64,000 bases of DNA from DASPKX01 sp035627835 (GCA_035627835.1 DASPKX010000050.1:1-64000); one strand, 5' to 3'; positions 9,314 to 17,913 are shown, numbered from the stretch's first letter. The notes: generated from the sequence alone by a model not told the origin. Translations and numbers: made by a program.

Positions 9314-9402
9314 AGCTTATAGCCAGTGCGTAGCAGGGGTAAATTCTGTGGACTGGAAAAGACGGCAATGCGCCATCATTCCAAAGGGGTCAAAATCTCC
9401 AA

Positions 9403-9424
9403 CAGCCCTCTAGGTAGAGGGCTG
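9403..9424 (-). terminator. Hairpin between the triple-fusion gene and rho
   Basis: CAGCCCTCT pairs with AGAGGGCTG around a 4-nt loop, 4 bp beyond the stop of the fusion gene. Read on the minus strand only a weak T-rich stretch follows, so it may be an attenuating terminator or an mRNA-end stem. The stem is certain, its function is not. Confidence 0.45.
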
Positions 9425-9427
9425 CAA

Positions 9428-11584
9428 TTAATATGGCAAGGGAAATCGCGCCGTCAACTCACGCACACGATCCCGCACTTTATGCGCGGCATCAACATTC
9501 TTCAGATCCATCAAGACTTCACTGATCATGTCGGCGATGGCTGCCATTTCCGCTTCTTTCATCCCGCGGGTTGTCACGGCGGGTGTGCCGATGCGAACGC
9601 CGCTGGCCTGGAACGGTGAACGGGTCTCAAACGGGATCGTGTTTTTATTCACGGTGATGCCCGCCTCGTCCAAGGCGATCTGGCAATCTTTGCCCGTCAT
9701 GCCTTTTTGGCCAACGTCCACCAGCATTAAATGATTGTCGGTCCCGCCACTCACGAGGCGATAACCATTGCGCTGAATTCCTTGCGCGAGCGCCTTGGCG
9801 TTACGGCGGATCTGCTGCTGATATTCCTTGAAGCTTGGCTGCAAGGCTTCCTTGAAGCATACGGCCTTGGCGGCGATCACATGCATCAACGGCCCGCCCT
9901 GGATGCCCGGGAACACCTGTGAATCGATTTCCTTGGCGTACTTCTCTTTGCAAAGGATCAACCCGCCGCGCGGCCCCCGCAGGGTTTTGTGGGTGGTCGT
10001 GGTGACAAAATCCGCGAACGGCACTGGGCTTGGATGCTCACCAGCAACGACGAGCCCCGCGATGTGCGCGATGTCCGCAAGCATGAGCGCGCCAACTTCC
10101 TGCGCGATTTCGTACATCCGCTTGAAGTCGATGATCCGTGGGTAAGCGCTCGCGCCCACAGTGATCATCTTCGGACGATGCTCACGGGCCATCTTTTCCA
10201 GCTGATCGTAGTCGAGCAACTCGTCCTCTTTGCGGACGCCGTAATGAATCACCTCGAAAAATTTGCCGGAAAAATTCGCCTTGTTGCCATGGGTCAAATG
10301 CCCGCCATGGCTCAAGTCCATGGTGAGGATTTTGTCGCCGGGCTTCAGGAAAGCGAAGTAAACGGCCATGTTCGTGCCGCTGCCGGAGTGGGGCTGCACA
10401 TTGGCGTGCTCCGCGCCGAACAACTCCTTCGCGCGGTCGATAGCGACCTGCTCAACGTTGTCGACGTGCTCGCAGCCGCCGTACCAACGCTTCCGGGGGA
10501 ACCCTTCCGCGTACTTGTTCGTCAGCACTGAGCCTTGCGCTTCCATCACTGCGGGGCTGGTGAAGTTCTCGCTGGCGATCAGCTCGATATTCTCCTGCTG
10601 GCGGAACTTCTCGAGTTCGACCGTGTGGAAAATCTCGGGATCCACAGCCTTTAGCGTGAGGTTCGCCTGGCGTGGCGATTCGATCTTGTGCACACGGCGC
10701 TCGTGACGCCCCCCTTCGAACTGCGCGTCGAGGAACGTGTCCACGATCTTTTCGGCCTCATCCGGGTTAACGGTGCGGGCGCCCAGGCAAAGCACATTGG
10801 CGTCATTATGCTGGCGCGCGAGGCTGGCCATCTTCTCGTCGAACACCAAAGCGGCGCGCACACCCGGCGTCTTGTTCGCGGTGATGCACATGCCGACGCC
10901 GGTGGAGCAGACCAGAAGCCCCAGTTCGCTCTTTTTATTCGCCACATTCTCCGCCACGATGCGGGCGTAGTCCGGGTAATCGGTTGAATCGGGCGAAGAC
11001 GTTCCGACGTCCACGACTTCAATGCCGCGGTCCGCGAGGTGTTTCTTCAGGGCTTGTTTGAGTTCAAAACCAGCGTGATCTGCGCCGAGTGAGAGGGTCA
11101 TTTTATTTTTTGAAGCGGTGTTGATGGAGGTTGTCTCCAAAAATTTCAAAAGCGAGGCGATCCCTTGCTCAATTTGATCGCGGCAATATTGATAGGTTTC
11201 GAGCGAGCCCCCGATCGGGTCGGAGATATCCTTCTCGAACGTGTCCAGCGTGTCGTCAAACTCCCGCAGCAGGAACGTCTTCTCCATTGCTTGCGGGTAG
11301 AGCAGGGTGATCGCATCGAGGTGCCCGTGCGTCATCCCAAAAATGTAATCGGCTTGCTGCACTAGCTCCGGTGTCAGCATCCGGCTGCGCTGCCGGGTGA
11401 TGTCAATATTCAGCTCGCGCAGGGCGCGCACGGCATGGGGGCTGGGCGGTTGGCCATCAACGGCGCCGACGCCTGCGGAAAAGACGCGGTATTCCGGGTT
11501 GTTTTTGACCGCAGCGCGGAACAATCCCTCAGCCATTGGGCTGCGGCAAACGTTCCCTGTGCACACGAAAAGGATTGTCTTCAT
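9428..11584 (-). CDS. Triple fusion: YwlE-like phosphatase / ribose-5-phosphate isomerase B / serine hydroxymethyltransferase
   Basis: One uninterrupted 718-residue frame carries three complete enzymes. Residues 1-150 are a low-molecular-weight protein phosphatase with P-loop C8-TGNVC-R14-S and general acid D122 in DPIGG; the tail (GGSLETYQYCRDQIEQ) resembles YwlE-type enzymes. Residues 163-305 are RpiB (ribose-5-P/ribulose-5-P isomerase): GADHAGFE at 167-174 and active-site Cys226 in CSTGVGMC. Residues about 310-718 are GlyA (serine + THF to glycine + methylene-THF), with PLP-binding K533 in TTTTHKTLRG. The linkers are short. An internal ATG precedes RpiB (codon 162) but lacks a Shine-Dalgarno, and no Met lies at the SHMT boundary, so a true fusion is the simplest reading. 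It lies 28 bp after the S41-like gene. In Bacillus the separate genes ywlE, rpiB and glyA are neighbours, so the fusion mirrors a known cluster. Confidence 0.93.
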   Translation of the reverse strand: MKTILFVCTGNVCRSPMAEGLFRAAVKNNPEYRVFSAGVGAVDGQPPSPHAVRALRELNIDITRQRSRMLTPELVQQADYIFGMTHGHLDAITLLYPQAMEKTFLLREFDDTLDTFEKDISDPIGGSLETYQYCRDQIEQGIASLLKFLETTSINTASKNKMTLSLGADHAGFELKQALKKHLADRGIEVVDVGTSSPDSTDYPDYARIVAENVANKKSELGLLVCSTGVGMCITANKTPGVRAALVFDEKMASLARQHNDANVLCLGARTVNPDEAEKIVDTFLDAQFEGGRHERRVHKIESPRQANLTLKAVDPEIFHTVELEKFRQQENIELIASENFTSPAVMEAQGSVLTNKYAEGFPRKRWYGGCEHVDNVEQVAIDRAKELFGAEHANVQPHSGSGTNMAVYFAFLKPGDKILTMDLSHGGHLTHGNKANFSGKFFEVIHYGVRKEDELLDYDQLEKMAREHRPKMITVGASAYPRIIDFKRMYEIAQEVGALMLADIAHIAGLVVAGEHPSPVPFADFVTTTTHKTLRGPRGGLILCKEKYAKEIDSQVFPGIQGGPLMHVIAAKAVCFKEALQPSFKEYQQQIRRNAKALAQGIQRNGYRLVSGGTDNHLMLVDVGQKGMTGKDCQIALDEAGITVNKNTIPFETRSPFQASGVRIGTPAVTTRGMKEAEMAAIADMISEVLMDLKNVDAAHKVRDRVRELTARFPLPY

Positions 11585-11611
11585 CTCGCTGGGTGGACCC
11601 TCGCGCCCGGA

Positions 11612-12646
11612 TTAACGATCCCCGGCCTCTTTATGGAACACCAACACGCCTTTCAGGAAATCCAGTCCTCTGGCCAAAACGGGGTCGGCCACGACAGGCT
11701 TGGATGGGAGGGGGTCTTGTCCCGGGTCAGGCGTCAGTTGCTCGCCACGCTGGCGGCGCACTAGTTCGGCTTCGTTAATCAGTCGCCGAGACACTGTATT
11801 ACTCCCACGCGCGCCGTCAATCGCTTGCGTGCGGTCCACAGTCGCCCAGAAAGGATTCTCCAGGTAGGATTTTTCCAACTCAGGAGCGACCTCGAGGATG
11901 AGGTCTGGCTCCAGCCCGGTTTCGCGGATGGTTTGGCCGTTGGGGAATTCAACCCAGCCGCTGGCGATCTCCACCTGTGCGCCGGAGGGAAGTTTGTGGC
12001 CTTGGAAATTCCGCACTTCGCCCGCAGTCCGAGAGCCGAACACCAAAGCAGAGCGCCCAACGCGCAAAGCGCCCGCGAGGGCTTCCGCAGCTCCTCGGGT
12101 CTGGCCATTCACCAGGATTGCGATTGGCACGCTGATGTCCTTTTCCGATTTCGTGGCGGAAAAGGTCTGCTCCCCCGCCTTGAAGATAGCCTTCTCGTGG
12201 TTCAGGAAGAGGTCAGCGGTCTTCGCGGCTGCGGGCAGCGATTCCCCATAAGCATTCCGCAAGTCCACCACCAAGGCGGCAACGCGATTGGATGATACCA
12301 ACTGCTGCCAGGAAGAGCTTAACGCTTCCGGCAACTCTTCGTCCACACGCCCGATGCGGATGTGGCCGATCTCCCGGTCGTGCAGCGCGTTGGTGGCGAT
12401 GGTCGGCTGGTTGGTGGCTCCAGGCGAAACCGGCTGTCTGGCCAAACGGACGCGGCCGCCCAGTTGCCGCAGCAAACCGTCCGTGGTGAGTTGGTCCAGG
12501 TCCGTGACGCTGACGCCGGGAAGATTCGTCTTCAGCAAATCGAGCAATTCCTGCAATGGAACGGCCGGTTGCGCAGCAAAGGCAGGGGATGCCATGGCCA
12601 TGCCCAACAGCAGCCCCGCGCAACGTGCTTTGAATTTCCAGTTCAG
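11612..12646 (-). CDS. S41 (C-terminal processing) peptidase-like protein, catalytic residues missing
   Basis: 344 residues if started at CTG 12646. AAGGAG (12658-12653) lies 6 nt upstream and overlaps the glyQS stop, and this start gives a good signal peptide (NWKFKARCAGLLLGMAMASPAFA). Starting at the later TTG (12607) would lose its basic N-region. The central part (VPIAILVNGQTRGAAEALAG, then ALVFGSRTAGEVRNFQGHKL) aligns by eye with the S41 core. However, the nucleophile Ser of the family's S-A-S-A-S-E motif is Gly185 here, and the general-base Lys of the GK(G) motif is Glu210. It is therefore probably a non-catalytic, exported scaffold or substrate-binding protein. It is translationally coupled to glyQS and followed by the PTP/RpiB/SHMT fusion; no link in function to them is evident. 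Confidence 0.8.
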   Translation of the reverse strand: MNWKFKARCAGLLLGMAMASPAFAAQPAVPLQELLDLLKTNLPGVSVTDLDQLTTDGLLRQLGGRVRLARQPVSPGATNQPTIATNALHDREIGHIRIGRVDEELPEALSSSWQQLVSSNRVAALVVDLRNAYGESLPAAAKTADLFLNHEKAIFKAGEQTFSATKSEKDISVPIAILVNGQTRGAAEALAGALRVGRSALVFGSRTAGEVRNFQGHKLPSGAQVEIASGWVEFPNGQTIRETGLEPDLILEVAPELEKSYLENPFWATVDRTQAIDGARGSNTVSRRLINEAELVRRQRGEQLTPDPGQDPLPSKPVVADPVLARGLDFLKGVLVFHKEAGDR

Positions 12647-12656
12647 CGCCAGCTCC

Positions 12657-14435
12657 TTATCTCAGCTTCGCGAGCAACAGTTCCTTCAGCTCGGAAATCT
12701 TCACCCGCTGCTGCGACATTGAATCGCGATCGCGCAAGGTGACCGTGTCTTTAAGGTCCGGCGTTTCACCGAGTGTGTCAAAGTCAATGGTGACGCCGTA
12801 AGGGGTGCCCGCTTCGTCCTGGCGACGGTAACGGCGGCCAATTGCGCCGGTGTCGTCGTAGAACACTGTCATCTGATCGCGGAGGAGATCGCGGACTTCG
12901 ATGGCTTTGGCCACGAGTTCAGGGCGATTCTTGAGGAGCGGGAACACGCCGACCTTGATGGGCGCAATGCGTGGGTGCAGCCGCATGACCACGCGAGTTT
13001 CCTTCTTCCCTTTTTCGTCGGTGACTTCCTCCTCGTGAAAGGCATGGCAAATCAACGCCAGGATCAAGCGATCCGCGCCTGCGCTCGGCTCGATGACGTG
13101 TGGCACATAAGCGCCCCGCGCGAGTTTGTCGAAGTAAGCCTTGGCCATTTCCTGCGCCTGAGTTTCCGCTTCTTCGCTGGTGATGCCTTTCTTCTGCAGC
13201 GCTTGCTTCTTCTGGCTCACGTAGCCATCGCGCAGCGCCTGCTTCTTCGCTTCATCCAGCTTACCCCAGGCTTCGCGCACATTCTCATCGAAGAAATCCA
13301 TCGTCTTGCCTGAAAACTTTTCATGCTGCGACAGATCGAAATCTCCGCGAGCGGCGATCCCTTCCAACTCCTGCGTGCCAAATGGGAACTTGAACAGAAT
13401 GTCCACTGTCGCCTTGGCGTAATGGGCCAGCTCGTCCGGCTTCTGCCAATATTCCTCCAGTGTGGTGCGTGGCAGGCCGATGCTTTCATAGAAACGGATG
13501 CGCTCCTCAACCCAATACTTATGCCAGATGTTCCAACCCCAATTCGGCTGCGGCTCGCCGGGATGACCCTCGCCGGCCTGGGCAATGTCACCGCCCATCG
13601 CGGCGACGGCTTCATCCGGTGGGATAAAGAACTCCAGCTCCATCTGCTCGAACTCGCGCGAGCGGAAGGTGAAGTTGCGCGGGTTGATTTCGTTGCGGAA
13701 CGCCTTGCCGATCTGGCAAATGCCGAACGGCACTTTTTGGCGGGAAACCTCCAGCACATTCTTGAACTGCGCGAAGATAGCCTGGGCGGTTTCAGGCCGC
13801 AGGTAAGCTACGTTGTCTTCCGATTCAATCGGCCCAACGTAGGTCTTGAACATCAAGTTGAACGGCCGCGGGTCGGTCAAAAGGCTTCCGTTCTCCGGAT
13901 TGTATCGGACGCTGTTCTCGACCTTCTCCACGCTCTCACCTAGAAGGGCAGGGGTGGTCAAACCGCGTTGCTGATAAAACTGCTTGGCAATCTTGCGCGC
14001 GGACTCCGCATTCTTCCCCGAAGGAATCAGGACGGAGTACGCTTCCTTGCTTTCCTTGCCTGAAGCTTCATCGCGGGCGCCGGTATAGCTGTAAGCATCG
14101 CCGCTCTGGGGATCGACCTGGTCCGCGCGAAAGCGCTTCTTTGTGAGCAAACAATCGACCATCGGATCGCTGAACGTGCTGGTGTGCCCGCTGGCTTCCC
14201 AAATTCGCGGGTGCATGATGATCGTGGCCTCGAGCCCGACGACATCCTCGCGCAAGCGGGTCATTGAGCGCCACCAATACTCCTTCACGTTCCGCTTCAG
14301 CTCAGCGCCGAGCGGGCCGTAGTCCCAGAATCCATTGATGCCGCCGTAAATTTCGGAGGATTGGAAAACGAATCCACGGCGTTTGCACAAAGAGACGATC
14401 TTCTCCATGCGCTCGTTTAACTTGGGCTCAGCCAT
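12657..14435 (-). CDS. glyQS: Glycyl-tRNA synthetase, alpha2 (single-chain) type
   Basis: 592 residues; charges tRNA-Gly with glycine in the cytoplasm. This is the homodimeric, eukaryote/archaea-like class II form: N-terminal KIVSLCKRRGFVFQSSEIYGGINGFWDYGPLG, a class II motif 2 region reading FGICQIGKAFRNEINPRNF followed by FRSREFEQMELEFF, and motif 3-like VIEPSAGADRLILALI. The C-terminal anticodon-binding domain (APIKVGVFPLLKNRPELVAKA to DFDTLGE) is complete. ATG at 14435; no clear Shine-Dalgarno is visible. It is the first gene of the block glyQS - S41-like - triple fusion. Confidence 0.97.
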   Translation of the reverse strand: MAEPKLNERMEKIVSLCKRRGFVFQSSEIYGGINGFWDYGPLGAELKRNVKEYWWRSMTRLREDVVGLEATIIMHPRIWEASGHTSTFSDPMVDCLLTKKRFRADQVDPQSGDAYSYTGARDEASGKESKEAYSVLIPSGKNAESARKIAKQFYQQRGLTTPALLGESVEKVENSVRYNPENGSLLTDPRPFNLMFKTYVGPIESEDNVAYLRPETAQAIFAQFKNVLEVSRQKVPFGICQIGKAFRNEINPRNFTFRSREFEQMELEFFIPPDEAVAAMGGDIAQAGEGHPGEPQPNWGWNIWHKYWVEERIRFYESIGLPRTTLEEYWQKPDELAHYAKATVDILFKFPFGTQELEGIAARGDFDLSQHEKFSGKTMDFFDENVREAWGKLDEAKKQALRDGYVSQKKQALQKKGITSEEAETQAQEMAKAYFDKLARGAYVPHVIEPSAGADRLILALICHAFHEEEVTDEKGKKETRVVMRLHPRIAPIKVGVFPLLKNRPELVAKAIEVRDLLRDQMTVFYDDTGAIGRRYRRQDEAGTPYGVTIDFDTLGETPDLKDTVTLRDRDSMSQQRVKISELKELLLAKLR

Positions 14436-14514
14436 AAAGGGGGAGAGTTTGGGCAGCGCAAAAGCAGTGTCAAGGAACAGCGCGCCTCAACATACATTGT
14501 CTGCTGGAAATGAG

Positions 14515-14568
14515 CGCGGACATTCCTGTCCGCTTAAGGCTTGAAAAGCGGGTTAGAAAACCCGCGCT
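14515..14568. repeat. Double-hairpin intergenic repeat, copy 1
   Basis: Two adjacent inverted repeats: one around ATTCCTGTCCGC (14515-14533), the other GCGGGTT and AACCCGC around AGAA (14548-14565). The same pair occurs at 15381-15437. The right hairpin runs into the 3' end of the neighbouring secreted-protein gene, which ends inside it (last residues KGARVF). A REP-like element is the likely class. Confidence 0.65.
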
Positions 14569-15185
14569 CCTTTACGGATCGCAGATGTAGAACTTAGTTC
14601 GGCGGACGCGATGTGTTGTGCCCCGCCTTCCTCAACCTCACGCAACTTGGAAATGGATCTTAATTGTTCGGATGTGACCTTCCATTTGTCGTCCACCTTT
14701 GCGAGCGTGTAGATGATATGAGACGCGCTTAGGAGTCCCTCAAAATATCCACCTGCCACTTCGACTTTTGTTTCGGAGATTGGTTTTATCGGTCCCGTAC
14801 GGAACAGAAGGCCTCGCGCGCCTGTCTCCTTGTCCAGCACGCCCTTTGGTGGATCTACCCGGGCTTGGGAGGCTTTTCGCACGGGTGGAACATGGTTGGC
14901 GAAGGATTCCATAAACGCGTCGGAGGGATCTACGCCTTTAGAATGGTCGAAGCCGAATCTCTGTGGTTCGTCTTTGAACAGTTGTAGGTAGTAAGCGGCT
15001 GCTTCGTTCTTTTGACCTGAGTTATTCTTAATGAACTGGCGCTCAAAAAGCGCTCGGTAGATTTGATCAGCTTCCGCATGCGCGGCTCCCTTGGCTTGAT
15101 CAGAGGCTGCGAGATCCGCCGCCCAGAGTCGGGTTGTGGAGGCGCTAAGCAGGAAGCAGGCGCAAAGTATCCAAATGTGCTTCAT
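14553..15185 (-). CDS. Secreted protein of unknown function
   Basis: 210 residues. MKHIWILCACFLLSASTTRLWA is a signal peptide with cleavage expected after AA-D. The mature part is mixed alpha/beta without a recognised motif; a segment reading YTLAKVDDKWKVTSEQLRSI resembles the end of SnoaL/NTF2-like or lumazine-binding-like folds, which is only a suggestion. The last codons overlap the hairpin repeat at 14515-14568, so the present C-terminus (GARVF) may have been created by insertion of that repeat. Single gene, no operon partner. Confidence 0.7.
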   Translation of the reverse strand: MKHIWILCACFLLSASTTRLWAADLAASDQAKGAAHAEADQIYRALFERQFIKNNSGQKNEAAAYYLQLFKDEPQRFGFDHSKGVDPSDAFMESFANHVPPVRKASQARVDPPKGVLDKETGARGLLFRTGPIKPISETKVEVAGGYFEGLLSASHIIYTLAKVDDKWKVTSEQLRSISKLREVEEGGAQHIASAELSSTSAIRKGARVF

Positions 15186-15380
15186 GACAGATGTCCTTCA
15201 ATGCTGGCCAGGGAGGTGTGCAGTGAGTCTTCCACGAAAGAAGGATCGCGGCGAGCAGAATTAAGACTATTGACAATGCCGTTGAGCGGGAACTGACGCT
15301 CTAAGCCCGTTGGGGGCCCCGGCAGATGCCAGACAGCGGTGGGAGGTGGCAGATTGCGGTGGGCAGGCGACCTGGAAAGG

Positions 15381-15437
15381 AGCGGGCAGATTCCTGTCCG
15401 CAGCGAATGCTGGAACGGCGGGTTTGAAAACCCGCGC
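15381..15437. repeat. Double-hairpin intergenic repeat, copy 2
   Basis: GCGGGCAGATTCCTGTCCGC (15382-15401, an imperfect inverted repeat) is followed by GCGGGTT and AACCCGC around TGAA (15418-15435). Order, spacing and orientation match 14515-14568. It lies in the gap between the secreted protein and the lipoprotein; nothing else is recognised in 15186-15468. Confidence 0.65.
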
Positions 15438-15468
15438 ACCGTTATGGATTTCAGATTGCCCCAACTCC

Positions 15469-16122
15469 TCAGCGCGCGGGGATTGTCGCTAAGGACGCGC
15501 AGAGGGTGTAGCGGGCGAAGAGGCTGGGGGAAATTAAAGCCGTTCGGGAATCGGCGAGGGATGGAGTTGTCGGCGCGCGGTTCTTGGCGAAGCGTCGGGC
15601 GGAGTTGGCGACTGGCTCCTGGCCGGCATCGAAGACTTCGTCCAGCGCCCACAAGGTCTCGCGAGTGTCGGCGCGGACGAGGCGCATGCGCCAGCCGATC
15701 GTGAGCGGGGGGTAGGCATGGTAACTCGCCAGGTGCACGAACAGTATCGCCTGGGCATCCATCTCGCTGGCAACTTTAGTGACCAATGTTGACGGGAGAA
15801 CTTCGTCGGCGCGCCAGCTTTCGCGACCAGACCAAAGCTTTACTTGCTCGCGGGTGAGATGCGCCATTTCAGCGCGGCCGAGCTTGTCCAATTCGACGCG
15901 CAGAGCTTCATCGAAATACTCACGGCCCTGGGCGGTTTGCGGCTGGGTGGGGGAGCCGGTCAACGGCATCACAGCGACGCGCTTGATATCCTGCGGCAAC
16001 TGCGGCCAGGTTTTGTGCACATTCTTGACCTCGTGATCGGGCCCGATGACGATTTCATCCAGCCGCGGCGTCGTGGCGCATCCGCACAGCAAGATCACGA
16101 GCGTTAGCAGAAGAATTCTCAT
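15469..16122 (-). CDS. Putative outer-membrane lipoprotein downstream of fliD
   Basis: 217 residues from ATG at 16122, one base after the fliD stop (TAGCATG); starting further upstream would overlap fliD and spoil the signal. MRILLLTLVILLCGC is a lipoprotein signal with lipobox L-L-C-G-C. The body opens with an RVAVMPLTGSP strand typical of the TolB/CsgG N-terminal-like fold of lipoproteins that assemble periplasmic or outer-membrane complexes, followed by AQGREYFDEALRVELDKLG and AILFVHLASYHAYPPLTIGW. Tight coupling to fliD suggests co-expression with the flagellar filament genes, but a flagellar role is inference. Confidence 0.75.
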   Translation of the reverse strand: MRILLLTLVILLCGCATTPRLDEIVIGPDHEVKNVHKTWPQLPQDIKRVAVMPLTGSPTQPQTAQGREYFDEALRVELDKLGRAEMAHLTREQVKLWSGRESWRADEVLPSTLVTKVASEMDAQAILFVHLASYHAYPPLTIGWRMRLVRADTRETLWALDEVFDAGQEPVANSARRFAKNRAPTTPSLADSRTALISPSLFARYTLCASLATIPAR

Positions 16123-16123
16123 G

Positions 16124-17851
16124 CTACTTTGATGAGCTTTGGGCTGTGCCGCCAAACTTTTGGTTCAGGAATTGCAGTTGTTGATTGATCTTCGCCTGGG
16201 CCGTTTCCATGGCCAAAAAGCTCGCGAGCAACTGCTCGCGGCGTGATTGCACATGGCGCTCGAGGTCAGCGACCTGCGTGTCGATTTCCGCCGCTTGCTC
16301 GGTAAGGGCCAGTTGCTTGGCCACGAGCGAGCCTTCCTCACCGACAACTTCCTCAAGATAATCATCCAACTGATTAGCGAGGCCTGAGGCGCTGCTGGCG
16401 AACAAAGCTTTCACTCCGCTCAAGTTTGTCGCGAGGGCCTCATCCAGGAGGCTTTCATCATCGAGAGTCAATTTGTTCGAGTTGCCATCGGTGACGATTC
16501 CGATGTCCGCAAGGTGATCGAGTTGCGCAGGCAAACCGCTGACGGAGGCAAAGCTAGCGCTGCGCAATTCCGAGGCAATGTCCGAGGCGAGTGACTCGCC
16601 AGAAAGCAATCCGGCTGTGACCTTTCCCTTCGCATCGGTGCTGCTGGCCGTCTGGTTCTCGATCAGCGTCTGCACCTTGTTGAAAGCCTCGATGAAATTC
16701 GTGATGGCCGTTTTGACCTTCGAGCTATCCTGGCTGACGGTGACGTTCACGACGCCTTCAGCGAGGGCGGTCACACTGAGCCCTGCCAGGCCTGAGCTGC
16801 TTTCGGTGATAGTGTTGCTTAAGCTCTGCTGAACATCGCCGCCATTGATGCGGTATAACAAGTTCGACCCACGCTCCAGTGTGCCTGTCGTGACACCAGT
16901 GGCCGCCAGAAAGTTCCCGGTTACATCCTCCAGGGCGATGCCGACGTCGCCGGTGGTTTTGTTCGTGAGGATCAGTTGATCCGCTTGCACATCGTAACGG
17001 GCGGAAACCCCGGCGCTCGACGCATTAATCTTGTCGATGACGCTGTTCAGCGTGTCGGTGGACGCGTTGAAAGTGATCTCCACCCCATTGATTTTGAAGG
17101 CGCCTGTTCCAGAACCCCCGTCTGTGACTGTTGTGCTGAAATTTGCGCTCGCGAGCGCGGCAGTGGGCCGCACCCGGCTAAGGCTGGTGGCGCTTTCGAC
17201 TGTGCCAGAGCCGTTGTTATGCAAGCCGGCAGCCAGCAGGAAATTGCTGGTGTCATTTGCAGCGCCGAGTGTCAGTGTGCCGGTGCTGCTGGTGAGTTGG
17301 ACTTTGTCCGTGGTGGGATCGTAGCTTCCGGTCACCACCCCAGCGGTCGCGGCGCTGATGTTATCGAACACCTCCTGCAAGGTGTCCGTGGCATCAATAG
17401 TCACCTGGGCTCCATTGATTGTGATAACGCCTCCAACGATGGTGCGGCCTAAGCCCGCCGTGCCGAGCACAACTCCACTAACATCGGAGGTCTCGCTGAG
17501 CCGCTTGCCGATGTCGCTGGATCCAACCTGCCTTGCAGCGGTGGCGAGTTGCTCGATATCGAACGAGAATGTTCCGAGCGGGGCTCCGCTCGCCGCTCCC
17601 ACTGTGGCAACGCTGCTGTCTGAAGTTGTGGCTGCGCGGCTGTCGAACAAGCTCCCTTCCTGCAGCGCCTCCACGCGGCTTTTCAGGATCGTCAGCTCCG
17701 TCTTGATGCTGCCAAAGGCGTTATTCCGTTGCTCAAGCTGGTTCTGCTCCGCGAGCAGGCGCTTTTGGGGAACGCGCTCCACATCGATCAATTGGTCGAC
17801 CAACGTCTTCCAATCGAATCCTGAAGCCAAGCCTGAGACACCAAGGTCCAT
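16124..17851 (-). CDS. fliD: Flagellar hook-associated protein 2 (filament cap) FliD
   Basis: 575 residues. FliD forms the cap under which flagellin folds at the filament tip. The N-terminus GVSGLASGFDWKTLVDQLID is the conserved D0 segment, followed by a coiled coil (QNQLEQRNNAFGSIKTEL), a long Thr/Ser/Gly-rich middle with flagellin-hook-like repeats (GGVITINGAQVTID; GTGAFKINGVEITF), and a C-terminal coiled coil ending FLAMETAQAKINQQLQFLNQKF, as expected. A perfect sigma28 promoter ends 9 nt before the ATG, leaving almost no 5' leader and no room for a Shine-Dalgarno. The flagellin genes follow the same orientation upstream; the lipoprotein gene is coupled downstream. Confidence 0.95.
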   Translation of the reverse strand: MDLGVSGLASGFDWKTLVDQLIDVERVPQKRLLAEQNQLEQRNNAFGSIKTELTILKSRVEALQEGSLFDSRAATTSDSSVATVGAASGAPLGTFSFDIEQLATAARQVGSSDIGKRLSETSDVSGVVLGTAGLGRTIVGGVITINGAQVTIDATDTLQEVFDNISAATAGVVTGSYDPTTDKVQLTSSTGTLTLGAANDTSNFLLAAGLHNNGSGTVESATSLSRVRPTAALASANFSTTVTDGGSGTGAFKINGVEITFNASTDTLNSVIDKINASSAGVSARYDVQADQLILTNKTTGDVGIALEDVTGNFLAATGVTTGTLERGSNLLYRINGGDVQQSLSNTITESSSGLAGLSVTALAEGVVNVTVSQDSSKVKTAITNFIEAFNKVQTLIENQTASSTDAKGKVTAGLLSGESLASDIASELRSASFASVSGLPAQLDHLADIGIVTDGNSNKLTLDDESLLDEALATNLSGVKALFASSASGLANQLDDYLEEVVGEEGSLVAKQLALTEQAAEIDTQVADLERHVQSRREQLLASFLAMETAQAKINQQLQFLNQKFGGTAQSSSK

Positions 17852-17860
17852 CTTCGTCGG

Positions 17861-17887
17861 TTATCGGCAGGGCGGGGGAAAACTTTA
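17861..17887 (-). promoter_or_regulatory. Sigma28 (FliA) promoter of fliD, consensus match
   Basis: On the minus strand TAAAGTTT (17887-17880), 11 nt, then GCCGATAA (17868-17861): an exact match to the enteric sigma28 consensus TAAAGTTT-N11-GCCGATAA. The transcript is predicted to start a few bases before, or at, the fliD ATG at 17851. Confidence 0.92.
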
Positions 17888-17913
17888 GGAAGTAGGAGGG
17901 GAACAGGAATTTT

